The notes beneath the pieces are model-generated. The model had not been told where the DNA came from. It searched no databases and saw nothing but the letters and a program-made list of their open reading frames with translations. Below, one piece after another: positions 23,901 to 33,989 of a stretch of 64,000 bases of DNA. The DNA comes from Megalopta genalis (lineage: Eukaryota; Arthropoda; Insecta; Hymenoptera; Halictidae), in NCBI RefSeq assembly GCF_051020955.1, contig NC_135016.1, positions 10,310,001-10,374,000 on the forward strand, given 5' to 3'. The position numbers and the translations under genes are program-made. Every line of letters starts with the position of its first letter. Position 1 is the stretch's first letter.

Positions 23901-26900
23901 GTAATCGAATTACTTTGTAATTATAGTTTCTTGAATAATTCGGTCGTAATTCTACACGATCCCAGTTTAAGACCATGGAAGCGTTTATGTAGATACAGTT
24001 ATGGATCAGGTAATGAAAGAAGTGAAATCTGAACCTGTAGCATGAAGTTTCCTCATCGGATCGACGATGGCGAAGAACCTGTCAGCCGATAGGGCTGTCA
24101 ACGTGAACACCGATACACCGACTGAAATATCCTTGACACATTCGGTGATTTTGCACATCACAAGCCCGAAAGGCCATGAATCCAGTATGTAGAAGATGAA
24201 GGTGACTGGCACCGATGTCATTATTACCTGCGGCGTAACATTGAAGAGACGTGTCAGGAAACGATCGCACAGAAGTACGTTAATTATCGATCCTCCTGGG
24301 TACAACGAAGCTACTAAATCTGGGACCACGTTATTATCTCGTGTCTTAGAAATTGATTAGCTCTGACTTAGGAATTGATTAACCTCTTGCTGTGCCGTTA
24401 TTCAAAATTACGATAATTGGAACTATTGCAATTGTGATATTCGCTTAGAAGAAAAAGAATATTTATATTTATTGCGTGCCTATGTTGATGACAGGAGAAT
24501 AGGGCGATTTCATTCCGACAGAAAAGCAGGAAAAATGAAAAAAACGAAGACGTTTCTTCCGGCCAACAGTATTTCCATATTATACGATTTATTGCGTTTT
24601 GTGAATATGGAATTGAGTCTATGCAACAATTACTTTCTTAACGATTTTTCGATATAATTGAACTTAGTAACGTAAGCATTATTTTGAACAATCAAACAAC
24701 TGACTAAACGAACTAGCAATTGTTCTTATAAAAGGATGTATTAAATTGTTATGATTAGATTGCGGATCTCGAAATAAATATTATCTAAGTTAATTGTAAG
24801 AAATGTAAGTTAGTTGAAAATGTCTTTCCCTTCTTAATAATTGTGATAAGATGAAAATAATGTAACACAATATCTTGAAGCGTTTCTAATGTCCTCACAA
24901 TTTTGCACCTGACTTATTATTTATTCGATCATGAATGCATAAAATTTCTAGATCGATCATTACACAAACGTGCATTTAATTGAACAAATGCTCTTCGTTA
25001 CGCATCTATCGATGCATCAAAAAATTTGATCACCTTTTAATTGCGTTTGTGCCCGTTCAATTAAAACGTCGACTGTATCGTTGTCGACGTCCCAACAATA
25101 CAACGACTCGCTATTAATTAGTTCTTGCAAAGTGTACTTTTAATTAAGGTGTGAGTTCTGTAAGAGCAATCGCCAAGGACAAATCCTACCAGTCAGTCTT
25201 TGTTTAATTAAAAAATCACGCCGATTAAAACAACGTGCACGCAGAACGAGTGAAGAGTCTGTGAAATAAGGGCGTTTAAAATACTCCCTTGTGGAATGGA
25301 ACCTCGGAAATTTTCGTGAAACCCTGGGCTGGTTCGGGCTCGGGTTTGAGCTCGGGCTCGGCAATCAACACTTTGAAAGTAGTCCCAGGTTGGAGCTTCG
25401 CGACCCGACGCACGATGTGATATTTTTATAATCTAAGGGATACTTAATTCTTAATGACTGTTCTTTCTGTTTTCTCATTATGTATTTGATTATAATTACT
25501 TAGACCGTGGATTTATAATAATTTTTAACGCGACTTCGTAAGTTTAACTAAAATATATAAACAGGGTGTTCGGAAAATCGTAGTACAATTAGCAAGGGGA
25601 CGATTCTCCATGCGAAAATAAGACGAAGAAAAGAAAAATATTTTTTCATTTAACGCTCTGTCATGACATTCCGATTCTACTTCTCGCCATCCTCAAAAAT
25701 GTTATTCTTTTTCATCGACTTATTTGTGCACATCAAATTATCCCGTTGCCAGTTGTTCCACGATTTTCCGAACACCTTGTGAGTAGGAAAAGAATTCATT
25801 TTAGATGCTCAGTGAAGAGCGAAGCCCATATCTGCCTATACAATGAAGTTCTAGTCTTCAGAATATTAGTATATAATTAAAAGTTGTTCGATCTAGTACG
25901 GATCATGTATTACAAGCTATCATATATTCTACGTAGACAATTTTTGAATAAATAAATATTAAAAACACACCTTGAGGAGTGCAATAATTGCCAAAATAAA
26001 TACAATACCAATCAAAGCTCAAATTCAAAAGGTTCTCGCTATGAAACAGTGTTCTCTTCGGACATATTTATCTTACCCGAATGCAATATGCAGCAATTTC
26101 TCCCAGAAATGTTCGGAGGTCGGATTTGAATCCGGCAGATCTGAGAATAATAAATCGCGATTCCTCGAGCCTCGCGGCTCGTTTTTACAGAAGCTCGGGA
26201 CACTTGGCAAAAAAAGGCAGCGGCCAACATGCCGGTGTACATTAACATGAATACATAGTAATGCTAGAATAAAAACGATGATGTATTAGTCGACCCTTAA
26301 GCATTGACGTAGTAATAAATTACATAGGTGCAGGACTGACCCAGGGAAATTCACGGTAACCCGAAATTTGGCATTTCCGGGAGAAATTACTGTAAATATT
26401 ACGAGTACCTGGCCACTGAGATATTGCGCTCAGAGTAAGGGTAACTCGAGCACTTTCCCAAAGTAGGACTAACCCAGGGAAATTCACGGTAACCCGAAAT
26501 TTGGCATTTCCGGGAGAAGTTACTGTAAATATTACGAGTACCTGGCTACTGTGATATTGCGCTCAAAGTAAGGGTAACTCGAACAATTTCCCAAAGTAGG
26601 ACTAACCAAGGGAAATTCACGGTAACCCGAAATTTGGCATTTCGGGGAGAAATTACTGTAAATATTACGAGTACCTGGCCATTGAGATATTGCGCTCAAA
26701 GTAACGGGTAACTCGAGCAATTTCCCAAAGCATTCTATTTCGGATTTAAATCGTCCCAGGTTGTAGAAATATCACACGGCGCAGCGGAGCCGATAGAAAG
26801 GGGCGCGCGGTCTAGTAAACCGGGTGGAAAGTTAATCCGGGAAAGGGGATCGCGTCTAGTAAGAATAAACACGTGCCAGCAGGTCTCCCAACGCCAGCGA

Positions 26901-27224
26901 GAAGACATAAATATTGGGGACATTCTTCATGTTACTGTGCCGCAGTATGGTTAACGCGAGCACGCCGTTTCCGGTCAGCCCGATCAGCAGTATCAGCAGA
27001 AACACGATCGGCACGATGTACGTCTCCGGCCGCTCTTCGTACGGCGTATAGTTCTCCTCTTTTTCGTCCTCGCTCTTCGGGAACGTCTGGTCGATCACGT
27101 CGTAAACGGTGCTGACGCTCGTGTAATGCCCGGACGCCGCGATCCTGGACGTCCCTGCCCTCAGGATCGTCGAGGACGTCGTCGCCCACGCGACCGACAT
27201 CGGCGACACCGATGACTGGAACAT
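17910..27224 (-). CDS. CCHa1-R: CCHamide-type neuropeptide receptor (class A GPCR), six coding exons
   Basis: Plasma-membrane G-protein-coupled receptor of the insect CCHamide / vertebrate bombesin-receptor group. Exons: 27224-26877, 24227-24035, 22551-22418, 21089-20916, 20609-20359 and 18192-17910, all in frame, 460 residues. The N-terminus has no signal peptide and carries an N-glycosylation site (N58-Y-T). TM1 is about 69-93 with GNGVLALT. TM2 runs from SLALGDLL (exon 1) into VIMTSVP (exon 2). C141 in ECL1/TM3 can pair with C227 in ECL2 (VCYPFPEEFG). The DRF motif is D165-R166-F167. TM5 contains FFIYYAIPLTIIAVFYVLMA, TM6 CFFPQHVFMLWFY, and TM7 NSCINPIALY. The last exon gives the tail RYLLCCVPGR with a likely palmitoylated cysteine pair, then a Ser/Arg-rich region. 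Identification as a CCHamide receptor is from the family pattern (GRRATR, PTAERDYNAFWH). Whether it is subtype 1 or 2 cannot be told from the sequence alone. The first intron seems to use a GC donor. Confidence 0.94.
21268..21600. mobile_element. CAGGGTGT-type foldback MITE in GPCR intron 3
   Basis: The ends CAGGGTGTTCCAAAAATGTC and GACATTTTTGGAATACCCTG are inverted repeats, and the inner arms also pair (TTACCAGTTATTAACG against TGAATAACTGGTAAA; TAGTGACCAATAAGA against TTGGTCACTA). There is no ORF. It is the same family as 33625-33989. TA follows the right end, but the left flank reads CA. Confidence 0.85.
21668..22070. repeat. 10-bp minisatellite in GPCR intron 3, about 40 units
   Basis: The unit is AGAATAAAGT or AGAATAAAGC. 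Variants are segregated: mostly GT-type on both flanks and an uninterrupted GC-type block from about 21835 to 21970. The long FILLYSTLFYFILL-like ORFs on the minus strand come from this repeat and are not genes. Confidence 0.95.
23648..23925. repeat. 56-bp tandem repeat in GPCR intron 2, five units
   Basis: Units start with GAATGGCGAT at 23648, 23704, 23760, 23816 and 23872, an exact 56-bp period. Each contains CAATTACGAATTACAATGTA and AATCGAATTACTTTGTAAT. TTACAAA/TTTGTAAT blocks make the unit partly self-complementary. Diverged sequence of the same type extends upstream to about 23515. Confidence 0.95.
25562..25779. mobile_element. CAGGGTGTTCGG-type MITE in GPCR intron 1
   Basis: The ends CAGGGTGTTCGGAAAATCGT and ACGATTTTCCGAACACCTTG are 20-bp terminal inverted repeats with one mismatch. 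The element is 218 bp, AT-rich, with no ORF. The first seven bases match the other CAGGGTG elements but the interior differs. The flanking bases do not give a clean TA duplication. Confidence 0.8.
26333..26731. repeat. 133-bp tandem triplication in GPCR intron 1
   Basis: Units beginning GGACTRACC at 26333, 26466 and 26599 are exactly 133 bp apart and nearly identical. Each contains AAATTCACGGTAACCCGAAA and TATTACGAGTACCTGGC. The array ends about 145 bp from the end of coding exon 1. Confidence 0.95.
26870..26882 (-). other. Probable GC splice donor of GPCR intron 1
   Basis: The minus strand reads CTGCTG|GCACGTG, with the exon ending at 26877. Splicing here to CGCCGCAG|GTAATA at 24227 gives GDLLVIMTSVP, which is the contiguous TM2 expected for this family. 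The nearest GT alternatives either shift the frame (C|GTGTTT at 26873) or insert Ala-Arg into TM2 (CGT|GTTTAT at 26870). The GC donor keeps G at -1, A at +3, G at +5 and T at +6. Confidence 0.65.
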
Positions 27225-27289
27225 GATTTCCAGCGTTCCCGGCCTATGGTTCCTCAGCGATCGCGAGAAGATTCCTTCCGGTCTCACAT

Positions 27290-29120
27290 CTTGATCCCTG
27301 GCTCGCTGGCTAATATTCTCTCCCGGCTCTCTCTCTGTCTCTCGGAAAGAGAGCGGTGCTTATCGGAGACCCTGCGAATTAGAAATGAATCCACGTTAAA
27401 AAGGCTCTCGGCGAAACGACGCGGAATAGCGGAAAATGGCCGGGTAATTTTTGAACTACGTTCGAGATCCTAGGCGTTCTAACCGATCCCGGAAGCATTG
27501 TACTGTCCTCCGCCGAGGGAGATACCCCGCTTAGCTCGAAGCGATTAGCTCGGAACCGGTCGAACGCTCTCCGCTTCCGTTCTTCGGGTTGCACGTGTGG
27601 GATTTGAAGGAATAAGCTGGAAATTCCGAGCCAGATTGTATTATACGACACACTTTTCTCACGGAAATTGCGTAAATTTGGCTGGGACGTGGGGATTTCT
27701 TCGTCCTGGAGCTAGTGGAATAGCCGAGCAATGATCAGACACAGCGATGGGAACTCGTGGGAACTCGAGATCGATATTTTTTTTACACGTATTTTCTTTA
27801 AAGAAAATTTATTTAGTTTAAGAATAATTTGGTTGAATAATAATATGAGACATAATTGATGTGTACGTCAAACTTAATTAACTTATACGAATCCGTACTC
27901 GCTGTAGATTTGTGCCATTATGATTTTTATTTTGTTAAGGTAAGAGGTTTGGAAATGGCTTTATGGTACGGGCGACCATTTATGAGTTTTTTGTAATCCG
28001 TTTAGGGCAATGGCAATTTCTTTAGCGGATCGGTTCGACACATAAATTAAATAGTTTTTAGGATGATGAAGGTCATGCCATCATTTAGGTTCTGGAAACC
28101 CTTACCATAAAGCCCCAAGGCTAAGGGACCAGAGAATCGGCCGCTAGATATCGGCATCGACAATCTTGGCCAGCTGGACTTTCCCGACCTTTCCAAACAT
28201 CCCTCCACCCGCAAGCGCAAGCGGCCCATGCAGTCATCCCTACCAGAGACAACGTGCTTCGGGCACATTGGAAGGGATGGCCGGGGTTTTTCCGACTCCA
28301 CGAAGGGGAATAGGGTAAGGCCCAAAGCACAGAAAGCACAGAACATCAGAAGAGACAGAACATTTTTAGAGCTTCAGAAGAGAACACCTTAGACTTTCAG
28401 ACAGGACAGAACAGAAGACATAGAGAGATACGCGTAACGGTTAGGTTGCGCGTTACAAATAGAGTACTAGCAATTCATTTAGTCCCACTACAGTGGGTGG
28501 TCCTTCGAGTTAGTCGGCACCAAGTGCAATATTCAGAGGATCTCCGTCATCCATCTGATGAGTCCTCAACATATTTAGTATTTGCTTTCTTTTACATTTG
28601 TTACCGGAGAGATCGTTTCATGAATTGAACCTGTCAACTTGAACGAATTGAACGAATTTATTAATTGGTATAAATTGGTCTTTGTAGAATTTGATTAGAG
28701 AGCACGGAGAGTTGACAAAGTTGTAGTGATTCGAAGATCGACTTTCCTCGCGCGCGCGAGCGTGTTGTACTTCTTTAATTTCCACTCTTCAGAAGATTTC
28801 CATTACAATAATAAATCGGAATAAGATAAACAAATATCAGGGGAAATCAAATACTGTAGTGGACAGCAATAATAATGTCTCTTCACAATTTCCTAGTGGT
28901 ATACAAGACTGTTCTTTTCTGGTGATACTGTTTTTGTTCCTCGAGATTCTACTATGAACACGAGATCGCAAGTCTTATCAGAAACTACAAGCCTTATCAT
29001 CGCTGGCAACAAATAACATCCTATTCGAATGAATTCTTATTCGAATAAAATTTTATTCATATGAATTACTATCTAGATAAATTTTTATTCAATTTGATAC
29101 TAATTCGATTTATTAACCAG
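27290..29120. other. Upstream of the GPCR gene, no further coding exon seen
   Basis: The frame of coding exon 1 stays open upstream of 27224 on the minus strand without another in-frame ATG before about 27320, so the 5'UTR probably continues here. A leader exon or promoter is not identifiable. The block 28060-28640 has higher GC and LTR-like texture (purine-rich CAGAACAGAA repeats at 28320-28420) but I could not define ends. AT-rich sequence with TATTCGAATAAAA motifs follows at about 29025-29060. Confidence 0.45.
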
Positions 29121-29127
29121 TAAAATC

Positions 29128-29923
29128 TTTAGTTATGAGTTGTGTTCTTGTAAATAACTGGTGCGTGCGGTGTAATTACTAACTTTATTTGATAAGTTGC
29201 ATAGAATCACTTTCGGGTAGCGTGACGTCGTAGCAAGAGAGGTATGAGGAGTATCAGAGGTATGAGAGGTATGAGATGTATCAGAGGTATGAGAGGTATG
29301 AGAGGTATGAGAGGTATGAGAGGTATGAGAGGTATGAGAGGTATGAGAGGTATGAGAGGTATGAGAGGTATGAGAGGTATGAGAGGTATGAGAGGTATGA
29401 GAGGTATGAGAGGTATGAGAGGTATGAGAGGTATGAGAGGTATGAGAGGTATGAGGGCGAGCGTCTCACTGCTGCTCTTTTTATATTATCCTGTTTGGCC
29501 CCGGCAAGGGCTCTGGACACCCCCTGATTGGTTGACCCGCGAATGGGTTTTCCCAATCAGCGTTGTCCATCTCCTTCTCACCGCGTTGTCCCTTACGCCC
29601 TGAGCGCGTTCCGTTTTGGGACCGCGTGGTGACCGGAGTGGGTGCGATTTTTTATGATGTAACGGCCTGGGTTTTCCCCAGGGCTGTTGCGCTCGGACTT
29701 CCGGCGTTCGGGTCCGTTTTGCGTTCCCTTCGGAATTCCCGCTTATTTATGACGGTCTCGTTGACTATCGAGAATTAGGTAAAAAAGAAACTCTACTGGC
29801 TTATTGCCATCCGGATAGGAAACAGCTTACTCAAAGATAGCCTTTTCGAAGGAGAGTCATAAATATGCTAGTTGTTTGCACGAGAAACAAATCTTTTCTT
29901 ATGCGCGCCGACTGGCCGCTACA
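29128..29923 (-). mobile_element. Solo-LTR-like element, copy 1 (minus orientation)
   Basis: Read on the minus strand it starts TGTAGCGGCCAGTCGG and ends CATAACTAAA. AATC lies on both sides (29124-29127 and 29924-29927), a perfect 4-bp target duplication. It contains, in transcriptional order, a U3-like half, a TATA-like box (ATAATATAAAAAGAG), a transcribed part and AT-rich sequence matching the AATAAA region of copy 2. There is no internal coding sequence, so a recombined solo LTR (probably of a Gypsy-type retrotransposon) is the best reading. The end TAAA rather than CA is unusual. A 9-bp minisatellite has expanded inside it. Confidence 0.7.
29241..29457. repeat. 9-bp minisatellite inside solo LTR copy 1
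   Basis: The unit GAGGTATGA occurs about 19 times in perfect tandem after a few variant units. Copy 2 of the LTR has only about three matching units (47400-47430), so the array expanded after the two copies separated. Tripeptide-repeat ORFs (RYE/RGM/SYL) here are artefacts. Confidence 0.95.
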
Positions 29924-31348
29924 AATCTTATTCGTCAGTCTTTATCTCTTATCCGAATAACTCGAACAACAATAAACTTCTCGAGCTGAATTGTTTACCG
30001 AAGAGAATCCGGCACGGATATTTCCGTAAATTAATTTTGTTGTCATCGGAAAGATTAGTTGGCAAAATGATTCGCGCATAACTCGAAATCGCGTAAGTAA
30101 TGCTGTCGAAACGAACATTTTCCAAATTCTATCTGGCAAATTACTGATAATTGATTCTCGCCTGGATGCCCTCCCTTCATATTAAACACATTCTAATGCG
30201 ATGCAAATTCGTCGGGAATAATTCAGCGATTTATAATGAGAAAAATAATAAAGTTGAGACGGTGGAAGGGACGCAGAGGTGAAGGTGCGAATTCTTCGGA
30301 GAATGATCGAAGGAGTATCAGGCCGATGAGATTAAGAAAGTACGTGGGGAAAGGATTCTGTGGGCGCACCACCTGGCGTTACGCGAGCAGACTTAATGAG
30401 AGTTCCGTTGCTCGCGGTGTGTATCGAGCAAGGGCGTCATCAATAAAATCCTGAGAGGAGAGGGCGATAGCAAAAGAAAAAGAGAAAGAGAGAGAGAGGG
30501 AGGATGCGAGATGCTATGTAAAAATGCAGGGAAAACGCAGGGCGCCATGTGGCCTCATTAACCGGCTCGAGGATTTTTATCGTACTTCCTTTACAATCGC
30601 TGCTTCCACGATAGCGCAAACATGATATTCGCGTGGACGCTTGTAATTTCACGGAAGCCAAGTTTCTATTAAGAGCCAAGAAGTTCCGCGGGAGCTTTAA
30701 GCAGATACACACTAGGTTGAACGTCGCGTAGCGTTTTCCGCGGCTCGTTCGGTTCTTTCGCCGGGTCGGCAGCTGCGTCCCGTTCGAGCCACCTCTGAGC
30801 ACAATAACGATGCGTTATCCTCTGTGTCCCCGTAATTACGAGGCTAGCTGCCCGTTACGCTCTCCGGGCCCCATATTTTTCGCCCGGGAAAGTATCGTTA
30901 GCGCGTGTCCTCGCAAATTTAGCTTTATCTATGCTCGCTGATCACAGGGCTGCTCTAACGATCGTGAAACTGGGTCGCGAAAAGCATGGCAGTTGTTCCA
31001 GAAAGATAAACGGAACCGTTTTGCCGGAGATCGCGGCGACTGAATAGCTGCGACGAGTGCCGGGACGGCGCCTAATCACATCCCAAGTTGATCCGTCATA
31101 TCGGCGGTCGGACCAGCTGATGAACCTAGCTCCGAGCAGGATTATGCGAGGATCTGTTGCACTAAGCTAGGGTTAAGTGAAATTACTGGCCGAGATGGCT
31201 TCGGGGATCTACCTAACATCGCGCCTTCCGGGTTACCCTGGATCGGCTTCTCCGTTCGGTTCTCGTATAGGGTAAGCGTGTCAATTACTGTGCCCATTCG
31301 TGCGACCTCCGAACTTCTCGACGAATTAAATAGTTTCTTTTACCTATA

Positions 31349-31563
31349 CAGTAATGTCTCCCTAAAAGACGCTCAGATTCTGCACAAAAATGGACAATTT
31401 GGAAAGAAGAGATACGATTATTTAAGCTTTGCAGCTCGTTTTTATAGTTGTTGACAATTCGTGGCTATAAAAATGATCGGCAAGGGTCGAATAATCGTAT
31501 CTTCTCTTCCTAAATTGTCCATTTTTGTGCGCAATCTGAGCGTCGATTAGAGAGACATTACTG
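31349..31563. mobile_element. CAGTAATGTC-type MITE, first copy
   Basis: The element runs from CAGTAATGTCTCCCTAA to TTAGAGAGACATTACTG, flanked by TA on both sides (31347-31348, 31564-31565). The inverted repeats extend inward (ATGGACAATTTGG against AAATTGTCCAT; CTCGTTTTTATAG against CTATAAAAATGA), so most of the 215-bp element folds back. No ORF. Confidence 0.9.
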
Positions 31564-31710
31564 TATCGCACTTTTTAAAACATCTCATTTATATGCTGAT
31601 GTCTTTCTTGTAAGTACGCATTTTTTTGTAATTGAAATATGTTATGGACAAAGTGGAGGAAATAGTTACTTGAACGAATTATGTACCAATTACCGAGCCT
31701 TTTCTATTTT

Positions 31711-31925
31711 CAGTAATGTCTCCCTAACTGATGCTCAGATTGTGCAGAAAAGTGGACAATTTGGGACGAGGAGATACGATTATTGCAACCTCGCGGCTCG
31801 TTTTTATAATTGTTGACAATTCGTAACTATAAAAACGAACCGCAAGCTTAGAATTAATCGTATCCCTCTTCCCAATTTGTTCATTTTTGTGCGCAATCTG
31901 AGCGTCAATTAGAGCGATATTACTG
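31711..31925. mobile_element. CAGTAATGTC-type MITE, second copy
   Basis: Same family, length (215 bp) and orientation as the copy 147 bp upstream, with inverted ends CAGTAATGTCTCCCTAA and TTAGAGCGATATTACTG. The right flank is TA; the left flank is TT, so the left TA is lost or mutated. Confidence 0.85.
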
Positions 31926-32519
31926 TACTGTATGTCAATTTCTGCATACTCAGACCTACTCGCTGGAAATCCGAATAAATATCTGTCTTGGGTATTGTAG
32001 CATTTCAAATGAGTTATGGTACGAGGTGTGAGGCGATATCACGTACATATACATATCATTTATCTTTCTGTCTTTCTTGGTGTTCTTCGAGCAGAGTGCT
32101 GTGAGAAACCGGTGCGTGGAATTCTAACCAAGGACATTAATTCTTTTTACCATACGAAATTTAGTTTCCGTTTCTCCTCTTTACTTTTAATAAACACAAC
32201 TTTTACTCGTTAATAAACATGCATTTAACTTTTTAATAAACACACCGTCTCTGTCGAAAACTCGTTACTGCGCGCGTTCAACGAAACAATTCCGTTTCTC
32301 ATTTGCGTTTGTTATTTTTACGAAGCAGCACAACGTAGCTGCTTTCAGCGCTTTTCAGTAAAGCTTCCACGAAATAAAACGCTTCAATTTTATGAAATCT
32401 GTTAGATGGTCGGCGTGTCCGTCGAAGTGTTGCTGCCGCTGTTATGGAAATGCATCGAGCACCGACGATTTATATGCCGAGGATAAACTTTGCCACCAGT
32501 TCGAGTGGAAGAATGCAGC

Positions 32520-32522
<3 letters not shown>

Positions 32523-32559
<37 letters not shown>
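32523..32559. repeat. (GA)n microsatellite
   Basis: An uninterrupted GA run of about 18 units. The poly(RE) and poly(SL) ORFs across it are artefacts. Confidence 0.95.
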
Positions 32560-32561
<2 letters not shown>

Positions 32562-33624
32562 GTTTTGTAATGCGTTTCTTGAAGAAAGTCTACCAAAGGA
32601 GAAATTGACATCAAAGGAGAACACTTCTCGAGCAGTGTTCCTTAGCTGTCTCCGAGAAAAGCGCAGTCTTTCCGACGCTCTTCGTGGAGCCGTTCGCTTG
32701 AAGACAACGTTGGCTTGTGTTTGCAGGACACGTAGAATCGCGCAGCTGCGAGTTAAGTAGTCGGAACGAACTTATTCCTTGAAACGGGAACGTGTTCCGG
32801 GAAACCGTTGTGCCTTTCGTCGGGAGCAATTGATAGTATTTCCGTCGAGCAGATAACGGTCCCGCGTCGTTCCGCAGCTAAGACGTTTTAACGATTTCGT
32901 CGGTTCGCGTCGTCGACGAGATTCGTTCGTCGACGGGATTCGTTCAGAGAGCTGCAAAGAGTGCTCGTGAAGGCTTACCCGACGCAATCCCGGCTCTGCA
33001 TATCATCCATCACGAGCCACGTTCCGCGTTGCTGATCGTTTCGGTAATACGATCGGCCCGGGCTGCCGATCATGCAGAAAAATTCACGACTGTGAATACA
33101 GCGCGCGCGCGTGTTCCTCGACCTTCGACCCCGATGTTTTTGCTAAGGATTTTTACGAGAGTGTAACGCTGCGAGGGGAAGAGAGGGTCATCGTTTAATA
33201 ATAGAGGGTCCACTGTATCCCGATTTTATAACTCTGTTTCAATCAAGAACCGAGTCGTCAAGACCGACGTTACTTTTCGAGACGATCTGCTCGATGGTAG
33301 CTCGTAAATCGGCACGGAAGACATTAGGATAGCCGCCGATTGGGGCTAAGTGCGCGATAACGACACGCCTTGGATTAGGCTTAATATAGTGCTTGCTGCA
33401 GTGCGTAGAGCTGAGCTGGGTCTCAGCACCCGAATTGGGTTCATTCGCCGCGGTGACGCAGCTCTGATAGATCGAGCGGTTCGAACGGTTATTTTTCACC
33501 AGGTCTTCTTGACCGTCGATCGACCCGTTCGTTGATAATCGATTTATTTGTGGTCTGGTAGATCTGGCGAACTCTGAAAGATTTTCCAACGAGAACTGTG
33601 GACTTTGAGAACATCAAAAATATA

Positions 33625-33989
33625 CAGGGTGTCCCAAAAATGTCTCGCAATCCGGAAATGGTGGATTCCTCGGATCATTTGAAGCAGCTTCTTCCTTTAC
33701 AAAAATTTTCTCCGAGCCACCGTTAACGAGATATTAACGAAAAACAGTGGCCAATAAGAATCGAGTATGGCTGACGCGAGGCGACCCGGCCAACCAGCGC
33801 ACGAAGCCCTGTTCCGCTCATTGGCTCGGTAGCCTCGCGCCAGCCGAACTCGCCTTCCATTGGTCACTGTTTCTTGTTAATAACTCGTTAATGGTGCCTC
33901 GGAGAAAATTTTTGTAAAAGAAAAACTTGCTTCAAATGACCTGAGGAACCCGCCACTTTCGGATTGCAAGACATTTTTGGGACACCCTG
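33625..33989. mobile_element. CAGGGTGT-type foldback MITE, intergenic copy
   Basis: Ends CAGGGTGTCCCAAAAATGTC and GACATTTTTGGGACACCCTG are perfect 20-bp inverted repeats, with TA on both sides (33623-33624, 33990-33991). Inner arms pair over most of the element (AGTGGCCAATAAGAATCGAG against the TTCCATTGGTCACTG side). No ORF. Same family as 21268-21600. Confidence 0.92.

Larger units (their letters stand above)
29928..33620. other. Non-coding stretch with two MITEs
   Basis: No gene is supported. Contents are two CAGTAATGTC-type MITEs (31349-31563, 31711-31925) and a (GA)n microsatellite (32523-32559). The moderately GC-rich sequence at 30230-31260 and 32390-33560 has no recognisable coding exon. 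A distant 5' exon of the GPCR gene could lie here but shows no distinguishing signal. Confidence 0.5.

Noticed and set aside
28550..28625. Hammerhead-ribozyme-like CTGATGAG near 28555
   Set aside because: The required CGAAAC partner and pairing stems are not present at suitable spacing.
29244..29603. 119-residue plus ORF of RGM repeats and parallel RYE/SYL ORFs
   Set aside because: These come from the 9-bp minisatellite within a solo LTR. The non-repeat tail is shared with the other LTR copy and is not a conserved protein.
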